From IMG/VR virus record IMGVR_UViG_3300033143_004977, positions 1-59,757 of that record: 59,757 bases of DNA. One strand, written 5' to 3'. Below the pieces are notes generated by a model, which did no database searches, was not told the DNA's origin, and worked only from the letters and a program-made list of their open reading frames with translations. This stretch comes from a virus. Position numbers and translations under genes: made by a program. Shown in pieces: positions 42,091-49,488 of this stretch; position 1 is the first letter of the stretch; the number at the start of each line of letters is the position of its first letter.

Positions 42091-42095
42091 AAAAC

Positions 42096-42530
42096 ATGAA
42101 TACTAATATAAATAATGTTATACAAATAATAGATTCTTTCATAAAAAAAGAAAAGAAAGAGTTAGATTCAATAGATTTTGTAATTGGTATAAGCCGGGGA
42201 GGTTTAATTCCAGCTGCATGGTTATCAACGAAAATAATTAAACCATTAGTAGCAGCGTACATTGACAAACAAGACAATGTTTATTTCGATAGAAAAGAAT
42301 GGATAATAAATAAAAACGTTCTAATAGTAGATGATATATGCAGATCAGGCAAAACTCTTTGTAAAATCTCAAAATTAATAGAAAAAAGCAATCCAAAAAG
42401 TATAAAAATTTTTACTATTTATGATATACCATCAATAAGAAAAGACGAATATAAGAAATATTTAATTAATAAATTAAAACCTGGGGAAAAATTAAATGAA
42501 GATATTATTTTGCCCTGGGATTTTGACTGA
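42096..42530 (+). CDS. phosphoribosyltransferase
   Basis: The 144-residue protein has GISRGGLIPA and the PRPP motif VLIVDDICRSGKT, as in xanthine-guanine or hypoxanthine transferases. Its base specificity is not visible. It overlaps the next transferase gene by one base, so they are made together. Confidence 0.75.
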   Translation: MNTNINNVIQIIDSFIKKEKKELDSIDFVIGISRGGLIPAAWLSTKIIKPLVAAYIDKQDNVYFDRKEWIINKNVLIVDDICRSGKTLCKISKLIEKSNPKSIKIFTIYDIPSIRKDEYKKYLINKLKPGEKLNEDIILPWDFD

Positions 42531-43042
42531 TGAAGACTATAAAATCAAAAATACGAATAGTTAAAAATTTTCCTGTACCAGGAGTGTCTTATAAAGACAT
42601 TACACCTGTAATCGAAGATGCTAAAACATATAAAAAAGTCATAGAAAAATTCGTTGATATATATTCTGATAAAAAAATAGATAAGATAGCTGGCATAGAA
42701 TCAAGAGGATTTTTATTTGCATCATCATTAGCATATGCAATGAATACTGGTTTAATAATGATACGAAAATCTGGAAAATTACCGTATAAAAAAATAACAG
42801 TATATCACTCTCTTGAATATGGTACTAGTGCATTAGAGATACACACAGATTCTGTAAAAGTCGGAGAAAATATTTTAATAATAGATGATGTTCTCGCAAC
42901 AGGAGGGACAATGGAAGCAGCAATTAAATTAGTAAACATTCTCAAAGGCAATATAATAAGTTTGGGATTTTTATTAGAAGTTCCCCTAGGTGGACGAAAA
43001 AAATTAAATAATTATAGAATTGATTCTCTAATTAAGTACTAG
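42530..43042 (+). CDS. apt: adenine phosphoribosyltransferase
   Basis: The 170-residue protein matches APRT: PGVSYKDITPVI, GIESRGFLFAS, IRKSGKLP and the PRPP motif LIIDDVLATGGTM. The enzyme makes AMP from adenine and PRPP. The pair of transferases suggests purine salvage during infection or from host DNA breakdown. Confidence 0.9.
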   Translation: MKTIKSKIRIVKNFPVPGVSYKDITPVIEDAKTYKKVIEKFVDIYSDKKIDKIAGIESRGFLFASSLAYAMNTGLIMIRKSGKLPYKKITVYHSLEYGTSALEIHTDSVKVGENILIIDDVLATGGTMEAAIKLVNILKGNIISLGFLLEVPLGGRKKLNNYRIDSLIKY

Positions 43043-43048
43043 GAATAA

Positions 43049-43080
43049 AAAAATAACTATAAATGAATATAGCTATTTTT
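43049..43080. terminator. bidirectional terminator between converging operons
   Basis: AAAAATAACTATA (43049-43061) pairs with TATAGCTATTTTT (43068-43080) with a single mismatch. A T tract follows on both strands. It lies between apt (plus) and the 43088 gene (minus). Confidence 0.75.
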
Positions 43081-43087
43081 TATTTGC

Positions 43088-43261
43088 TTACACTTCCTCT
43101 TCTGCACTCCAATTAATTGACATATGACAATTCTTATTTTCCATATCAAAATTTCCACTAATCGTAAATGTTCTTTTTTCGTTTTTAAGTTTTTTAACCT
43201 TTGTTATAAACTCATCAAACTCTTCTAATTTAGTGAAATTGATTGATTTGTGCACTAACAT
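43088..43261 (-). CDS. small unknown protein
   Basis: The 57-residue ORF has a GAAAGGAG ribosome-binding site eight bases upstream of ATG. It starts with a helical part and ends with a beta part and an acidic tail (SAEEEV). It is the last gene of the minus-strand lysis cluster. Confidence 0.6.
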   Translation of the reverse strand: MLVHKSINFTKLEEFDEFITKVKKLKNEKRTFTISGNFDMENKNCHMSINWSAEEEV

Positions 43262-43415
43262 ATTGACTCCTTTCTAGACAGATAATTGTAGCAATTAAAA
43301 AATAAAAACTAAATACGTAAAATGGAAAGCCCTCGTCGTGTCCTGTAGTTTTATTAGTAATATAACCAAACAGAAAAAAGAAAATAGCTATTGATAACGG
43401 TAGTATAAATATCAT
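43230..43415 (-). CDS. small membrane protein
   Basis: The 61-residue protein has two hydrophobic segments (about 2-18 and 31-47) with a charged turn. The start overlaps the stop of the upstream gene. It may be part of the lysis apparatus (holin- or spanin-like), but there is no specific motif. Confidence 0.55.
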   Translation of the reverse strand: MIFILPLSIAIFFFLFGYITNKTTGHDEGFPFYVFSFYFLIATIICLERSQYVSAQINQFH

Positions 43416-43705
43416 TTTACATCGTTTAATGCTTTCTTAGCACTAAATTCTTTTCTTTGTTCGTATTCAGATAATTTTCCCGGGTTCCATTGCGAGACTG
43501 GACGAAGAAAACCCACGACACGAGAATACACTTCTGCTTTTTGGTAATCGCGTAATATTGGATCTTTAGCATAACAGTCTAAACATTTAACAAACATTTC
43601 TTTTTCTGTGTCATAAAATTTAGCACCTGTTACTTTTTGATTTTTTTCATCTATTTTTATATCTTTAATTTCCTTGCCACAATCGTGGCAAAATATTTGT
43701 TCCAT
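43412..43705 (-). CDS. stand-alone glycyl-radical domain with zinc motif (NrdD C-terminus-like)
   Basis: The 97-residue protein begins with CHDCGK and has a CLDC pair, a four-cysteine zinc site. The end, VYSRVVGFLRPVSQWNPGK, resembles the C-terminus of anaerobic ribonucleotide reductase NrdD, in which the Gly of RVVGFL-type motifs carries the radical. Spare-part domains of this sort, such as GrcA/YfiD, can replace an oxygen-cleaved C-terminus. No NrdD core is in the window. The assignment rests on one motif. Confidence 0.6.
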   Translation of the reverse strand: MEQIFCHDCGKEIKDIKIDEKNQKVTGAKFYDTEKEMFVKCLDCYAKDPILRDYQKAEVYSRVVGFLRPVSQWNPGKLSEYEQRKEFSAKKALNDVK

Positions 43706-43850
43706 AATAAAAAATTAACACACTAATAAGAATTGCAATCTCAACATAAATGACAGAAATCAAAAACTGTTTAGATTTATATCCAGCAGATATTGCAGAT
43801 GCACCCAAAATCATACCTAACACGAACGTAACGAATAATTCGTCTGTCAT
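43665..43850 (-). CDS. small membrane protein
   Basis: From ATG 43850 the 61-residue protein has two transmembrane segments (about 6-24 and 29-48). It overlaps the amidase stop by four bases and the next gene by 41. Such placement behind an endolysin fits a holin. The function is inferred from context. Confidence 0.55.
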   Translation of the reverse strand: MTDELFVTFVLGMILGASAISAGYKSKQFLISVIYVEIAILISVLIFYYGTNILPRLWQGN

Positions 43851-44488
43851 AGATTTAGAATATTTTTCCAACTTTTCTCGAACATACCTCGATAAATCAG
43901 ATACTTACTCATATCGTTTACTTTTTTCGGAGAACCAGACAAACCTCTATTTACTAACAACTTCAACTCTTTTTCATCTGAAATTGAGATAGCTATTTTA
44001 AGAACTTCATCTCTAAGGTATTGGTTCTTTTTTTTATCGATTACGTAAATCATATTATTTGTAATTAAATTTTTAGCCCAATTATCGTGTATTAACTTGC
44101 CAGGACAAGATTTATAAAAGGCAAAATCACGATGATATTTTATAATTGCATCAGGATATTTTTTCTTTAAAGATAATAATAATTTTGTTAATGCTTCTGT
44201 TTGTCGTTGAGTAGGTAATTCAATATCAAAATTACCATCAAGCTCTATATGAATTGCTTTACCACTATTCATACCTTGTTGATAACATGCTGCTGTAATT
44301 TCACCATCTCTTCTTGCTTGCCTAACTTTTCCGTATTTTGAAATTTCATAATTATAGCCAAGATAATATCCAAGTGAACTTTTAAAATTCCATTTTTTCC
44401 GATGGTAATTGTTATTAGCAACCCATTGATCGAAGTTTCTAGAATATGAGACAGCTGAGTGATGCATTATAAGATATTTAATAGTCAT
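43847..44488 (-). CDS. N-acetylmuramoyl-L-alanine amidase (endolysin)
   Basis: The protein of about 213 residues begins MTIKYLIMHHSAV, with His ligands of the Amidase_2/PGRP zinc fold. It continues with GYNYEI, a conserved IHIELDGN segment and HRDFAFYKSCPGK, giving the second His and the Cys ligands. A C-terminal part of 60 residues may bind the wall. It cleaves the peptide from muramic acid. The longer ORF upstream overlaps another gene; ATG 44488 is preferred. Confidence 0.85.
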   Translation of the reverse strand: MTIKYLIMHHSAVSYSRNFDQWVANNNYHRKKWNFKSSLGYYLGYNYEISKYGKVRQARRDGEITAACYQQGMNSGKAIHIELDGNFDIELPTQRQTEALTKLLLSLKKKYPDAIIKYHRDFAFYKSCPGKLIHDNWAKNLITNNMIYVIDKKKNQYLRDEVLKIAISISDEKELKLLVNRGLSGSPKKVNDMSKYLIYRGMFEKSWKNILNL

Positions 44489-44492
44489 GTTA

Positions 44493-44600
44493 TTATTTTT
44501 TTCCTTTTCCACTAGATCGGGTGGAAGAACAACCACCTCTACCTCTATTTGCTCTTGACCCTTTTCCAGAACCATCTCTTTTAGGAGTTCCTTTTGCCAT
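44493..44600 (-). CDS. tiny basic Gly-Arg-rich protein
   Basis: From ATG 44600 the 35-residue protein is Gly-Lys-Arg-Ser-rich, with RGRGGCSS. An AAAGGA ribosome-binding site lies eight bases before. It probably binds nucleic acid or is unstructured. The longer frame upstream lacks a good site. Confidence 0.5.
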   Translation of the reverse strand: MAKGTPKRDGSGKGSRANRGRGGCSSTRSSGKGKK

Positions 44601-44649
44601 AATTTTATCCTTTCTAGTTTTAATGTATAAGAAAACTTTTTTTGAAAAA

Positions 44650-44778
44650 TTAGGGTGGTATATTGCATCCACCCGTTTTCCAGCGATATCGAATTCGGAT
44701 TTGCTCTTTGAGCGTCTTGTCACGTTGGAGATGACCATAGAAGCGATTTAGTGCTTCATAGTATGGAGGGATTGTCAT
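44650..44778 (-). CDS. tiny unknown protein
   Basis: The 42-residue ORF starts in an ATGA overlap with the stop of the HNH-like gene, so coupling is likely. The product is basic and aromatic (PPYYEALNRFYGHL). Confidence 0.5.
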   Translation of the reverse strand: MTIPPYYEALNRFYGHLQRDKTLKEQIRIRYRWKTGGCNIPP

Positions 44779-45050
44779 CTCATTACCTCCAAGAGCATTC
44801 TCTCTATGTCAGTTGGCATAAAGTTCTTTGCGATATATCTTACCGCTTGTTCAGGGATCATATCACCAACTAAATGATGATAACGGCGATGGGCTTCCGA
44901 GTCAACCATTTTGATTTCTCGGTTGTGTCTGACATCTCGTGAAGGATAACAATGGTGCTTGTTCTTCCCAATTTCTTTCATCGGGTTTTCTTTGTGTCTG
45001 TGCTTTCGTTTCCTGCGCTTCTTAGTACGACTCCATATTCTTTTGGACAT
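44775..45050 (-). CDS. small basic HNH-like protein
   Basis: The 91-residue protein has a strongly basic N-terminus (KKRRKRKHRHK), then NKHHCYPSRDVRHN and later SEAHRRYHHLVGD. The His-rich pattern recalls a degenerate HNH motif, where H-H-C-x-P-S-R-x and later H-x-x-x-H are often seen. A GAGG ribosome-binding site precedes ATG. Activity is not certain. Confidence 0.55.
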   Translation of the reverse strand: MSKRIWSRTKKRRKRKHRHKENPMKEIGKNKHHCYPSRDVRHNREIKMVDSEAHRRYHHLVGDMIPEQAVRYIAKNFMPTDIERMLLEVMR

Positions 45051-45056
45051 GTTACC

Positions 45057-45185
45057 TCACAAATTCTTACTGCTTATCAATGCTGTACCGAATCCTTCGG
45101 AGAAGTATTTCTTTTTTACTTCTTCCTTGAAAGGGTCTAATACTGGAATTTTCCAGAAATCAATTCGATAGATCGGGGGTTCCAT
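45057..45185 (-). CDS. tiny unknown protein
   Basis: A 42-residue ORF preceded by GAGGTG and overlapping the gene upstream by 26 bases. It has an aromatic N-terminus (IYRIDFWKIP) and a helical middle. No family. Confidence 0.5.
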   Translation of the reverse strand: MEPPIYRIDFWKIPVLDPFKEEVKKKYFSEGFGTALISSKNL

Positions 45186-45309
45186 TGTATAACACCTCGT
45201 TTATATGTTCCTTGGTTGCTTTCTCGTAGTGTTCCGTGAGTGCTGTTTGTCTTGTTCTCATTTCGTGAGAGAACCTTTTTCTAATTGTTCCATTTTCTAG
45301 AACTAACAT
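45160..45309 (-). CDS. tiny unknown protein
   Basis: A 49-residue ORF with GAGGTG seven bases before ATG. It is charged and helical (RKRFSHEMRTRQTALTEHY). No family. Confidence 0.5.
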   Translation of the reverse strand: MLVLENGTIRKRFSHEMRTRQTALTEHYEKATKEHINEVLYNGTPDLSN

Positions 45310-45314
45310 TGTTT

Positions 45315-45455
45315 TCACCTCTTAAGTGCTTGTATACTGTTTGTTCGTATTGCTATAATAGCGTCTTCTGTGCTCATCTGATTGGTCACTTCTTTGCCAG
45401 TGTTCGTATCTACAAACACTCAGTATCCATCTTGTGTCTCAATGTTTAATGACAT
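45315..45455 (-). pseudogene. tiny ORF with an in-frame TGA
   Basis: From ATG 45455 the frame reads 11 codons, meets TGA at 45420-45422, then continues VFVDTNTGKEV and ends at 45315. The sense would be restored if TGA were Trp or Gly (DGY-x-VFVD). A GTG directly after the TGA might restart translation. Other phage genes end in TGA, so a general recoding is unlikely. Confidence 0.35.
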
Positions 45456-45567
45456 TGTCTATCTTCTTATAGTTCTGTAAGAACTGTAACAGACCATTAT
45501 CTGTCAGCTTTTGTTCTTCACCGTTGTAATAGACGATCCATTTTCCTTTGCGATGTGTTAACCGCAT
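45439..45567 (-). CDS. tiny unknown protein
   Basis: A 42-residue ORF with a strong GGAGGAG ribosome-binding site six bases before ATG. It starts with basic residues and a strand (KWIVYYNGEEQKL). First gene of the minus-strand small-gene cluster behind tRNA-Met. Confidence 0.55.
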   Translation of the reverse strand: MRLTHRKGKWIVYYNGEEQKLTDNGLLQFLQNYKKIDNVIKH

Positions 45568-45595
45568 TGTATTCTCCTCCTGAATGTTATCAGGG

Positions 45596-45669
45596 TAAGT
45601 GAGGTCAGATTCGAACTGACGACCTCGAGCTTATGAAACTCGTGAGCTTCCTGACTGCTCTACTCACTT
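45596..45669 (-). tRNA. tRNA-Met (anticodon CAU)
   Basis: A full cloverleaf: acceptor AAGTGAG / CTCACTT, D-arm GAGC-loop-GCTC with GG in the loop, anticodon stem CGAGT / GCTCG with loop TTCATAA, T-arm GTCAG-TTCGAAT-CTGAC, discriminator A. It lacks the initiator features. CAU could also read AUA if modified. It is transcribed before the small-gene cluster. Confidence 0.9.
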
Positions 45670-45670
45670 A

Positions 45671-45699
45671 TTTACATATTTTTAAATATGTATTATAAT
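45671..45699 (+). promoter_or_regulatory. phage promoter before the attenuator-like leader
   Basis: TTTACA (45671-45676), 17 bases, TATAAT (45694-45699). It starts right after the tRNA-Met gene and points away from it. Transcription would start near 45706, just before GAGACAGC. Confidence 0.75.
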
Positions 45700-45709
45700 A
45701 TAAATAGTT

Positions 45710-45768
45710 GAGACAGCAACTATTTTTTATACGACCCTTGAGGAGCTGTCTCTCCAATGGGGTCTTTT
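45710..45768 (+). promoter_or_regulatory. attenuator-like leader of the homing endonuclease gene
   Basis: GAGACAGC (45710-45717) can pair with GCTGTCTC (45745-45752). GACCC (45733-45737) can pair with GGGTC (45760-45764), followed by TTTTAT. The second stem extends as a long hairpin (GACCCTTGAGGAG with CTCTCCAATGGGGTC) that would be an intrinsic terminator and is incompatible in part with the first helix. The two might form a pseudoknot or a switch. Confidence 0.5.
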
Positions 45769-45789
45769 ATATTATTAAAAATTAAATAT

Positions 45790-46302
45790 ATGTCTAAAGT
45801 ATTTATAATCTGTCAACAATGCGGTGCAATTCGTTATGTTAAACCAAGTATACTACATTCTGCAAAATATTGCAGTAGACAATGTAAAGACGATGCTGGT
45901 CAATCTAAAACAACTAGAAATAAAATTAGTAAATCATTAACAGGTTATAAACAAACAGAAGAACATAAATTGAAAAACACTAGTAAAAATTTTAAAATGA
46001 ATGAAAACAAATATAAAATAACAGGTCCAAATAATTATAGATGGAAAGGAGAAAAATATCAAACCGCAGAAGGACGATGGTTAATATGTATAAAAGAAGG
46101 TCAACCGAGAATGAAATATTCAAGATATATCGCAGAAAAATATTTAAAAAGAAAATTGTCAAAGGAAGAAGTTGTTCATCATATAAATGGTGATAAAAGT
46201 GATGATAGACCTGAAAATCTTTATGTTTTTCCAGGACAGTCTGCACATATTACACAACATAATTTAAAAAATTCACCGATTCTAATATCAAATATTATTT
46301 AA
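45790..46302 (+). CDS. HNH homing endonuclease
   Basis: The 170-residue protein has a zinc motif (CQQCGA, YCSRQC), a NUMOD-like ISKSLTGYKQTEEHK and an HNH_3 core with SRYIAEKYL and VVHHINGDKSDDRPENLY. It ends NSPILISNII, nearly as the gene at 33374. Start 45790 is chosen after the attenuator. It is the only plus-strand gene between the two minus-strand late blocks. Confidence 0.85.
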   Translation: MSKVFIICQQCGAIRYVKPSILHSAKYCSRQCKDDAGQSKTTRNKISKSLTGYKQTEEHKLKNTSKNFKMNENKYKITGPNNYRWKGEKYQTAEGRWLICIKEGQPRMKYSRYIAEKYLKRKLSKEEVVHHINGDKSDDRPENLYVFPGQSAHITQHNLKNSPILISNII

Positions 46303-46326
46303 ATAAATATATTGTTTTGACTATTT

Positions 46327-46425
46327 ATTAAAAAATTGAAGCGGAGAGGCAAGCGGAGGGACTTGCTCTCCTAAAAGGAGGTTGGGGAAATTCCCCACTT
46401 CAATTTTCTAACTAATGATCCTAAT
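46327..46425 (-). ncRNA. small structured RNA, minus strand
   Basis: Read on the minus strand, AAAATTGAAG (46407-46398) pairs with CTTCAATTTT (46341-46332), 10 bp. Inside are TGGGG / CCCCA, CTCCT / AGGAG and GCAAG / CTTGC hairpins. GGAGAG and CTCTCC give an alternative longer stem. The helix ends in a T6 tract. A consensus promoter lies directly upstream and no ORF is present. It does not fold as a tRNA. Confidence 0.7.
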
Positions 46426-46431
46426 ACTTAT

Positions 46432-46460
46432 ATTATACCATATTTTTCTATATTTGTACA
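46432..46460 (-). promoter_or_regulatory. minus-strand phage promoter for the small RNA
   Basis: On the minus strand TGTACA (46460-46455), 17 bases, TATAAT (46437-46432), TGG before the -10. It matches the plus-strand promoters in the spacer as well (AAATAT-AAAATATGG). It points to the structured RNA, away from the tail gene that ends at 46464. Confidence 0.8.
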
Positions 46461-46463
46461 CAG

Positions 46464-49442
46464 TTATTTTTCTTCTAATTTTTTCAAATTGCTTGTCAAC
46501 ATATGTATTTGTTCTCTTAAATCATCAATACATTCGACTATTTTTTTACTAGCACAAAGATTAAAACTTATCAGACCACCAAAATCAGTAAATCCTTTAT
46601 CATAAATTTCTTTTGGTAAACCCGAAGCATCAAGTCTATATCCACTTTTTTTCGTGTCATCTTTAATTGTTTTTAAATTTCTTATAATCTGAAGATCATT
46701 GTATTTATCCCAACCTGTTTGCCAAGTCGTATTCTTTGTAAAATATGCATCTGAGTAAACTCTTGCCCAATATGAACCAGCTGTTCCGCAAAAATAAGTA
46801 TTTAACGTCAAAGGATAAATATGGCCCTCAAAACCTGCTTCACTTGATACATACAATTCATTACTAACATATACACGTTCTTTTGCATAAAGTCTTCCAG
46901 ATATATTTACAAAAGAAGCAGAAATATATAAATCTTCATTAGCTGTACCAGAACCATAAATTCTCGCTTTTTGTGTTCCACTTGTATCATAAAAATACAA
47001 TCCATCTTTATTTAATCGTGTTCTTATATACCCACCACCAATAACATCAATTCTTGGTCCGCCCGATGAAGTCATTTGGACATAATCAGTACCATCTATT
47101 GCTTTAATATGTGAAGTTGCAGTTCCTTTTAATTCGATATCGCCCGATGTACTTTTTATATAACCAGATGTTATGACCCAACCATCTGATGTTCCGCCAA
47201 TATATCCACTTGTAGCAGCAATTTGACCTCTAAAATATGCACTGCCTGCATTACTGATATAAAATGTAGTCACGCTAGATGCCCTGCCGTAAATACCATT
47301 ACTATCAATTCGTACACCATCTGCGGGCAATGTAACCTCACTCAAATGCGAATCTAAGAAACCTTTTACTATTTGATAAGATGCATTTAATCCATTATAT
47401 CCTCTATTCGCACCTGTTGCAACTGTTGACGCAGCAGTACCATTTACGTATGAAGTATCGTCAGCAGTATTTACACTAGTCTGATCTGCATTTGGATCAG
47501 TGCATTTTGCATCAGTGTGACTAACTGTAATTGTTCCTGTTATATGTGCATCTTGAATAACTGCATTATCAATTTGAGCAGAATTTGCAATAAGAACTTC
47601 TGTAGTAATAAGATTTGCGGCGACAATAGAGTGTTGAGCAATCTGCGTTTCACCGTCAATTATAAGATCTGTATTAGTAGCAGGTGCTAATATCGCATCA
47701 GATGCTGTATTTGTATTAGCAGCTGCATTTGTGAAGACAATTCTAGTATCAGCCATTGCTGTTTCTTCAGATGTAGTAGCAGAGAGTGCAAGTTTTGAGA
47801 TAGTGTATGTTTGTGAAGTCTGATCTGCTACTGTCCATCTGTCTTCTAGAGTTAGAATTGAAGCAGTGTTTGATTTAATAATTTTTTTCTGTCCTCCGAT
47901 TTCTACTACGTACCCTTTGTATTGGTCATTTGACCAACCTGGACTACCATCATCAGTTAAAGTATCTCCACCTTGTTTTGAAGTGCCTGTTCTAGTTACC
48001 ACTGCTGCAGTCGTTGGTAATAATTCTTCATCAAGATAAATATAATATGTAGAACCTGGTGCCATCAATCCTGTGTTTCCTATGTCAACTATTCTTTTAG
48101 CAGAACTTCCTGATTCACCCGCTGGGATATAAATTGTGCCAGCTGTCCAATCAATTTGTCGATAAGCGTCTGCACCCGTTGTAGCAGAGAAGGTTATAGT
48201 AGTAGTCCACGCTCTATTTGCAGGAGCGAGTTGAGCAGCAGTAAGAGCTTGTGTAATACGACCGTACCATCTCATTTCCTGATCTAATCGAATTCTCTCT
48301 TCATCAACCATATCTTCAAATCTTTCTTGTGCATTTGATACTTCTATTGTTGCAGTATCTACTTCATAATCAACAGAATGAATGAATAATACAGTATCAG
48401 AACCAACTTTAAAAGGATTATTCTTAGCATTTAATATTTGACAAGTTTGCCCTGGCACGATTGAAGCAAGATCATATTCACCGTTTAATGATATTTTAAT
48501 TTGGACTTTTGGATCTTTGTTGTCATATATACGTGAAGAAGCAAGCAAACTAGCAGCAGCAGCATTTGTAATCTTGCTATCTGTGATGTAGCTAGATATT
48601 ATGTCATAGTCATTCTGACTACTGACATCTTCAGAAGTTAGACGAACGAAGTCTGGATCAACAGTACCCTTCTCATTCCAGAAGAGCGTGCGGTTAATAA
48701 CACCCTCGATTGTTTTATAACCTTCGATTTCAGTAATATGTTTTCCAATGATAAAAGTATGATCGGCAGTCGTAGAAATATTCTTCACCCATAATTTCCC
48801 GTCAGTTGAGATTCGCCAATAGAAGAAGTATCCACCCGATTTATTACGAGGAAGAAATTTAGAAATCTCACGCATTGCATCAAGGTGTCGCATGTTGAAA
48901 AATCGATAATCGAAGCTAATTGCACCTCCTGTATTATCTGGTGTAGCATCAACATTTGAATAGTCATTCGAAATCATCGAATTGCTTTCAACACTTCGGT
49001 AGTGATCAATCACCGCTTCAAACATTTCGTCTGCGCGTTTTGATGTAAGCTCAACTGCGATGTCAACAGATGTAGATGAAGTTCCTAATCTAAAGAAGTC
49101 ATTTTTAAGTTTCGACACAGCTGATAGGCATGTTACTTCAACTCTTTCTTCTTTGCCTCGAAGATACGGTTTATAACTAGTAATATAGCCATACCCAATG
49201 AGTTTATCTCCTAAAGGATTATGCTCATTCTGTAAATATACCTTGACTCTATTATTAAATTTTATCTCAACATCTTCTGAAAAGTCATCGATCTTTCTAT
49301 TCAAAATTATTGTAAATTCTCCATCTCCCCCGTTACATTGACGATGAATAGAAAAATCAGACACAACATCAGTCAAAACTGAAATGAATGTATCGTCTTC
49401 TGAGTATACTTTATACACAAGTTGTTGTTGAAAATTAGCCAT
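46464..49442 (-). CDS. tail tip/fibre protein with C-terminal chaperone-like domain
   Basis: The 992-residue protein has an N-terminal part (1-400) like baseplate hub or tail-associated proteins. A middle part rich in Thr, Ser, Ala and Gly (400-880) suggests beta-structure fibre domains. The C-terminal 100 residues (YFTKNTTWQTGWDKYNDLQ to a final coiled coil) resemble the intramolecular chaperone or S74-type end of tail fibres. It probably recognises the host. It is the last gene of the tail operon. Confidence 0.75.
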   Translation of the reverse strand: MANFQQQLVYKVYSEDDTFISVLTDVVSDFSIHRQCNGGDGEFTIILNRKIDDFSEDVEIKFNNRVKVYLQNEHNPLGDKLIGYGYITSYKPYLRGKEERVEVTCLSAVSKLKNDFFRLGTSSTSVDIAVELTSKRADEMFEAVIDHYRSVESNSMISNDYSNVDATPDNTGGAISFDYRFFNMRHLDAMREISKFLPRNKSGGYFFYWRISTDGKLWVKNISTTADHTFIIGKHITEIEGYKTIEGVINRTLFWNEKGTVDPDFVRLTSEDVSSQNDYDIISSYITDSKITNAAAASLLASSRIYDNKDPKVQIKISLNGEYDLASIVPGQTCQILNAKNNPFKVGSDTVLFIHSVDYEVDTATIEVSNAQERFEDMVDEERIRLDQEMRWYGRITQALTAAQLAPANRAWTTTITFSATTGADAYRQIDWTAGTIYIPAGESGSSAKRIVDIGNTGLMAPGSTYYIYLDEELLPTTAAVVTRTGTSKQGGDTLTDDGSPGWSNDQYKGYVVEIGGQKKIIKSNTASILTLEDRWTVADQTSQTYTISKLALSATTSEETAMADTRIVFTNAAANTNTASDAILAPATNTDLIIDGETQIAQHSIVAANLITTEVLIANSAQIDNAVIQDAHITGTITVSHTDAKCTDPNADQTSVNTADDTSYVNGTAASTVATGANRGYNGLNASYQIVKGFLDSHLSEVTLPADGVRIDSNGIYGRASSVTTFYISNAGSAYFRGQIAATSGYIGGTSDGWVITSGYIKSTSGDIELKGTATSHIKAIDGTDYVQMTSSGGPRIDVIGGGYIRTRLNKDGLYFYDTSGTQKARIYGSGTANEDLYISASFVNISGRLYAKERVYVSNELYVSSEAGFEGHIYPLTLNTYFCGTAGSYWARVYSDAYFTKNTTWQTGWDKYNDLQIIRNLKTIKDDTKKSGYRLDASGLPKEIYDKGFTDFGGLISFNLCASKKIVECIDDLREQIHMLTSNLKKLEEK

Positions 49443-49488
49443 TTATAAATAAATTAAATAGAAGTAAGTGAAGACAAACGATGTTTAA

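Noticed and set aside
45315-45455. Genome-wide TGA recoding
   Set aside because: Many genes here end at TGA in tight ATGA overlaps, and long tail genes have no internal TGA. A single case does not support a changed code.
46327-46425. A tRNA-like gene
   Set aside because: The element has an outer stem and three arms, but no T-loop motif (TTCGA), anticodon arm of the right size or D-loop.
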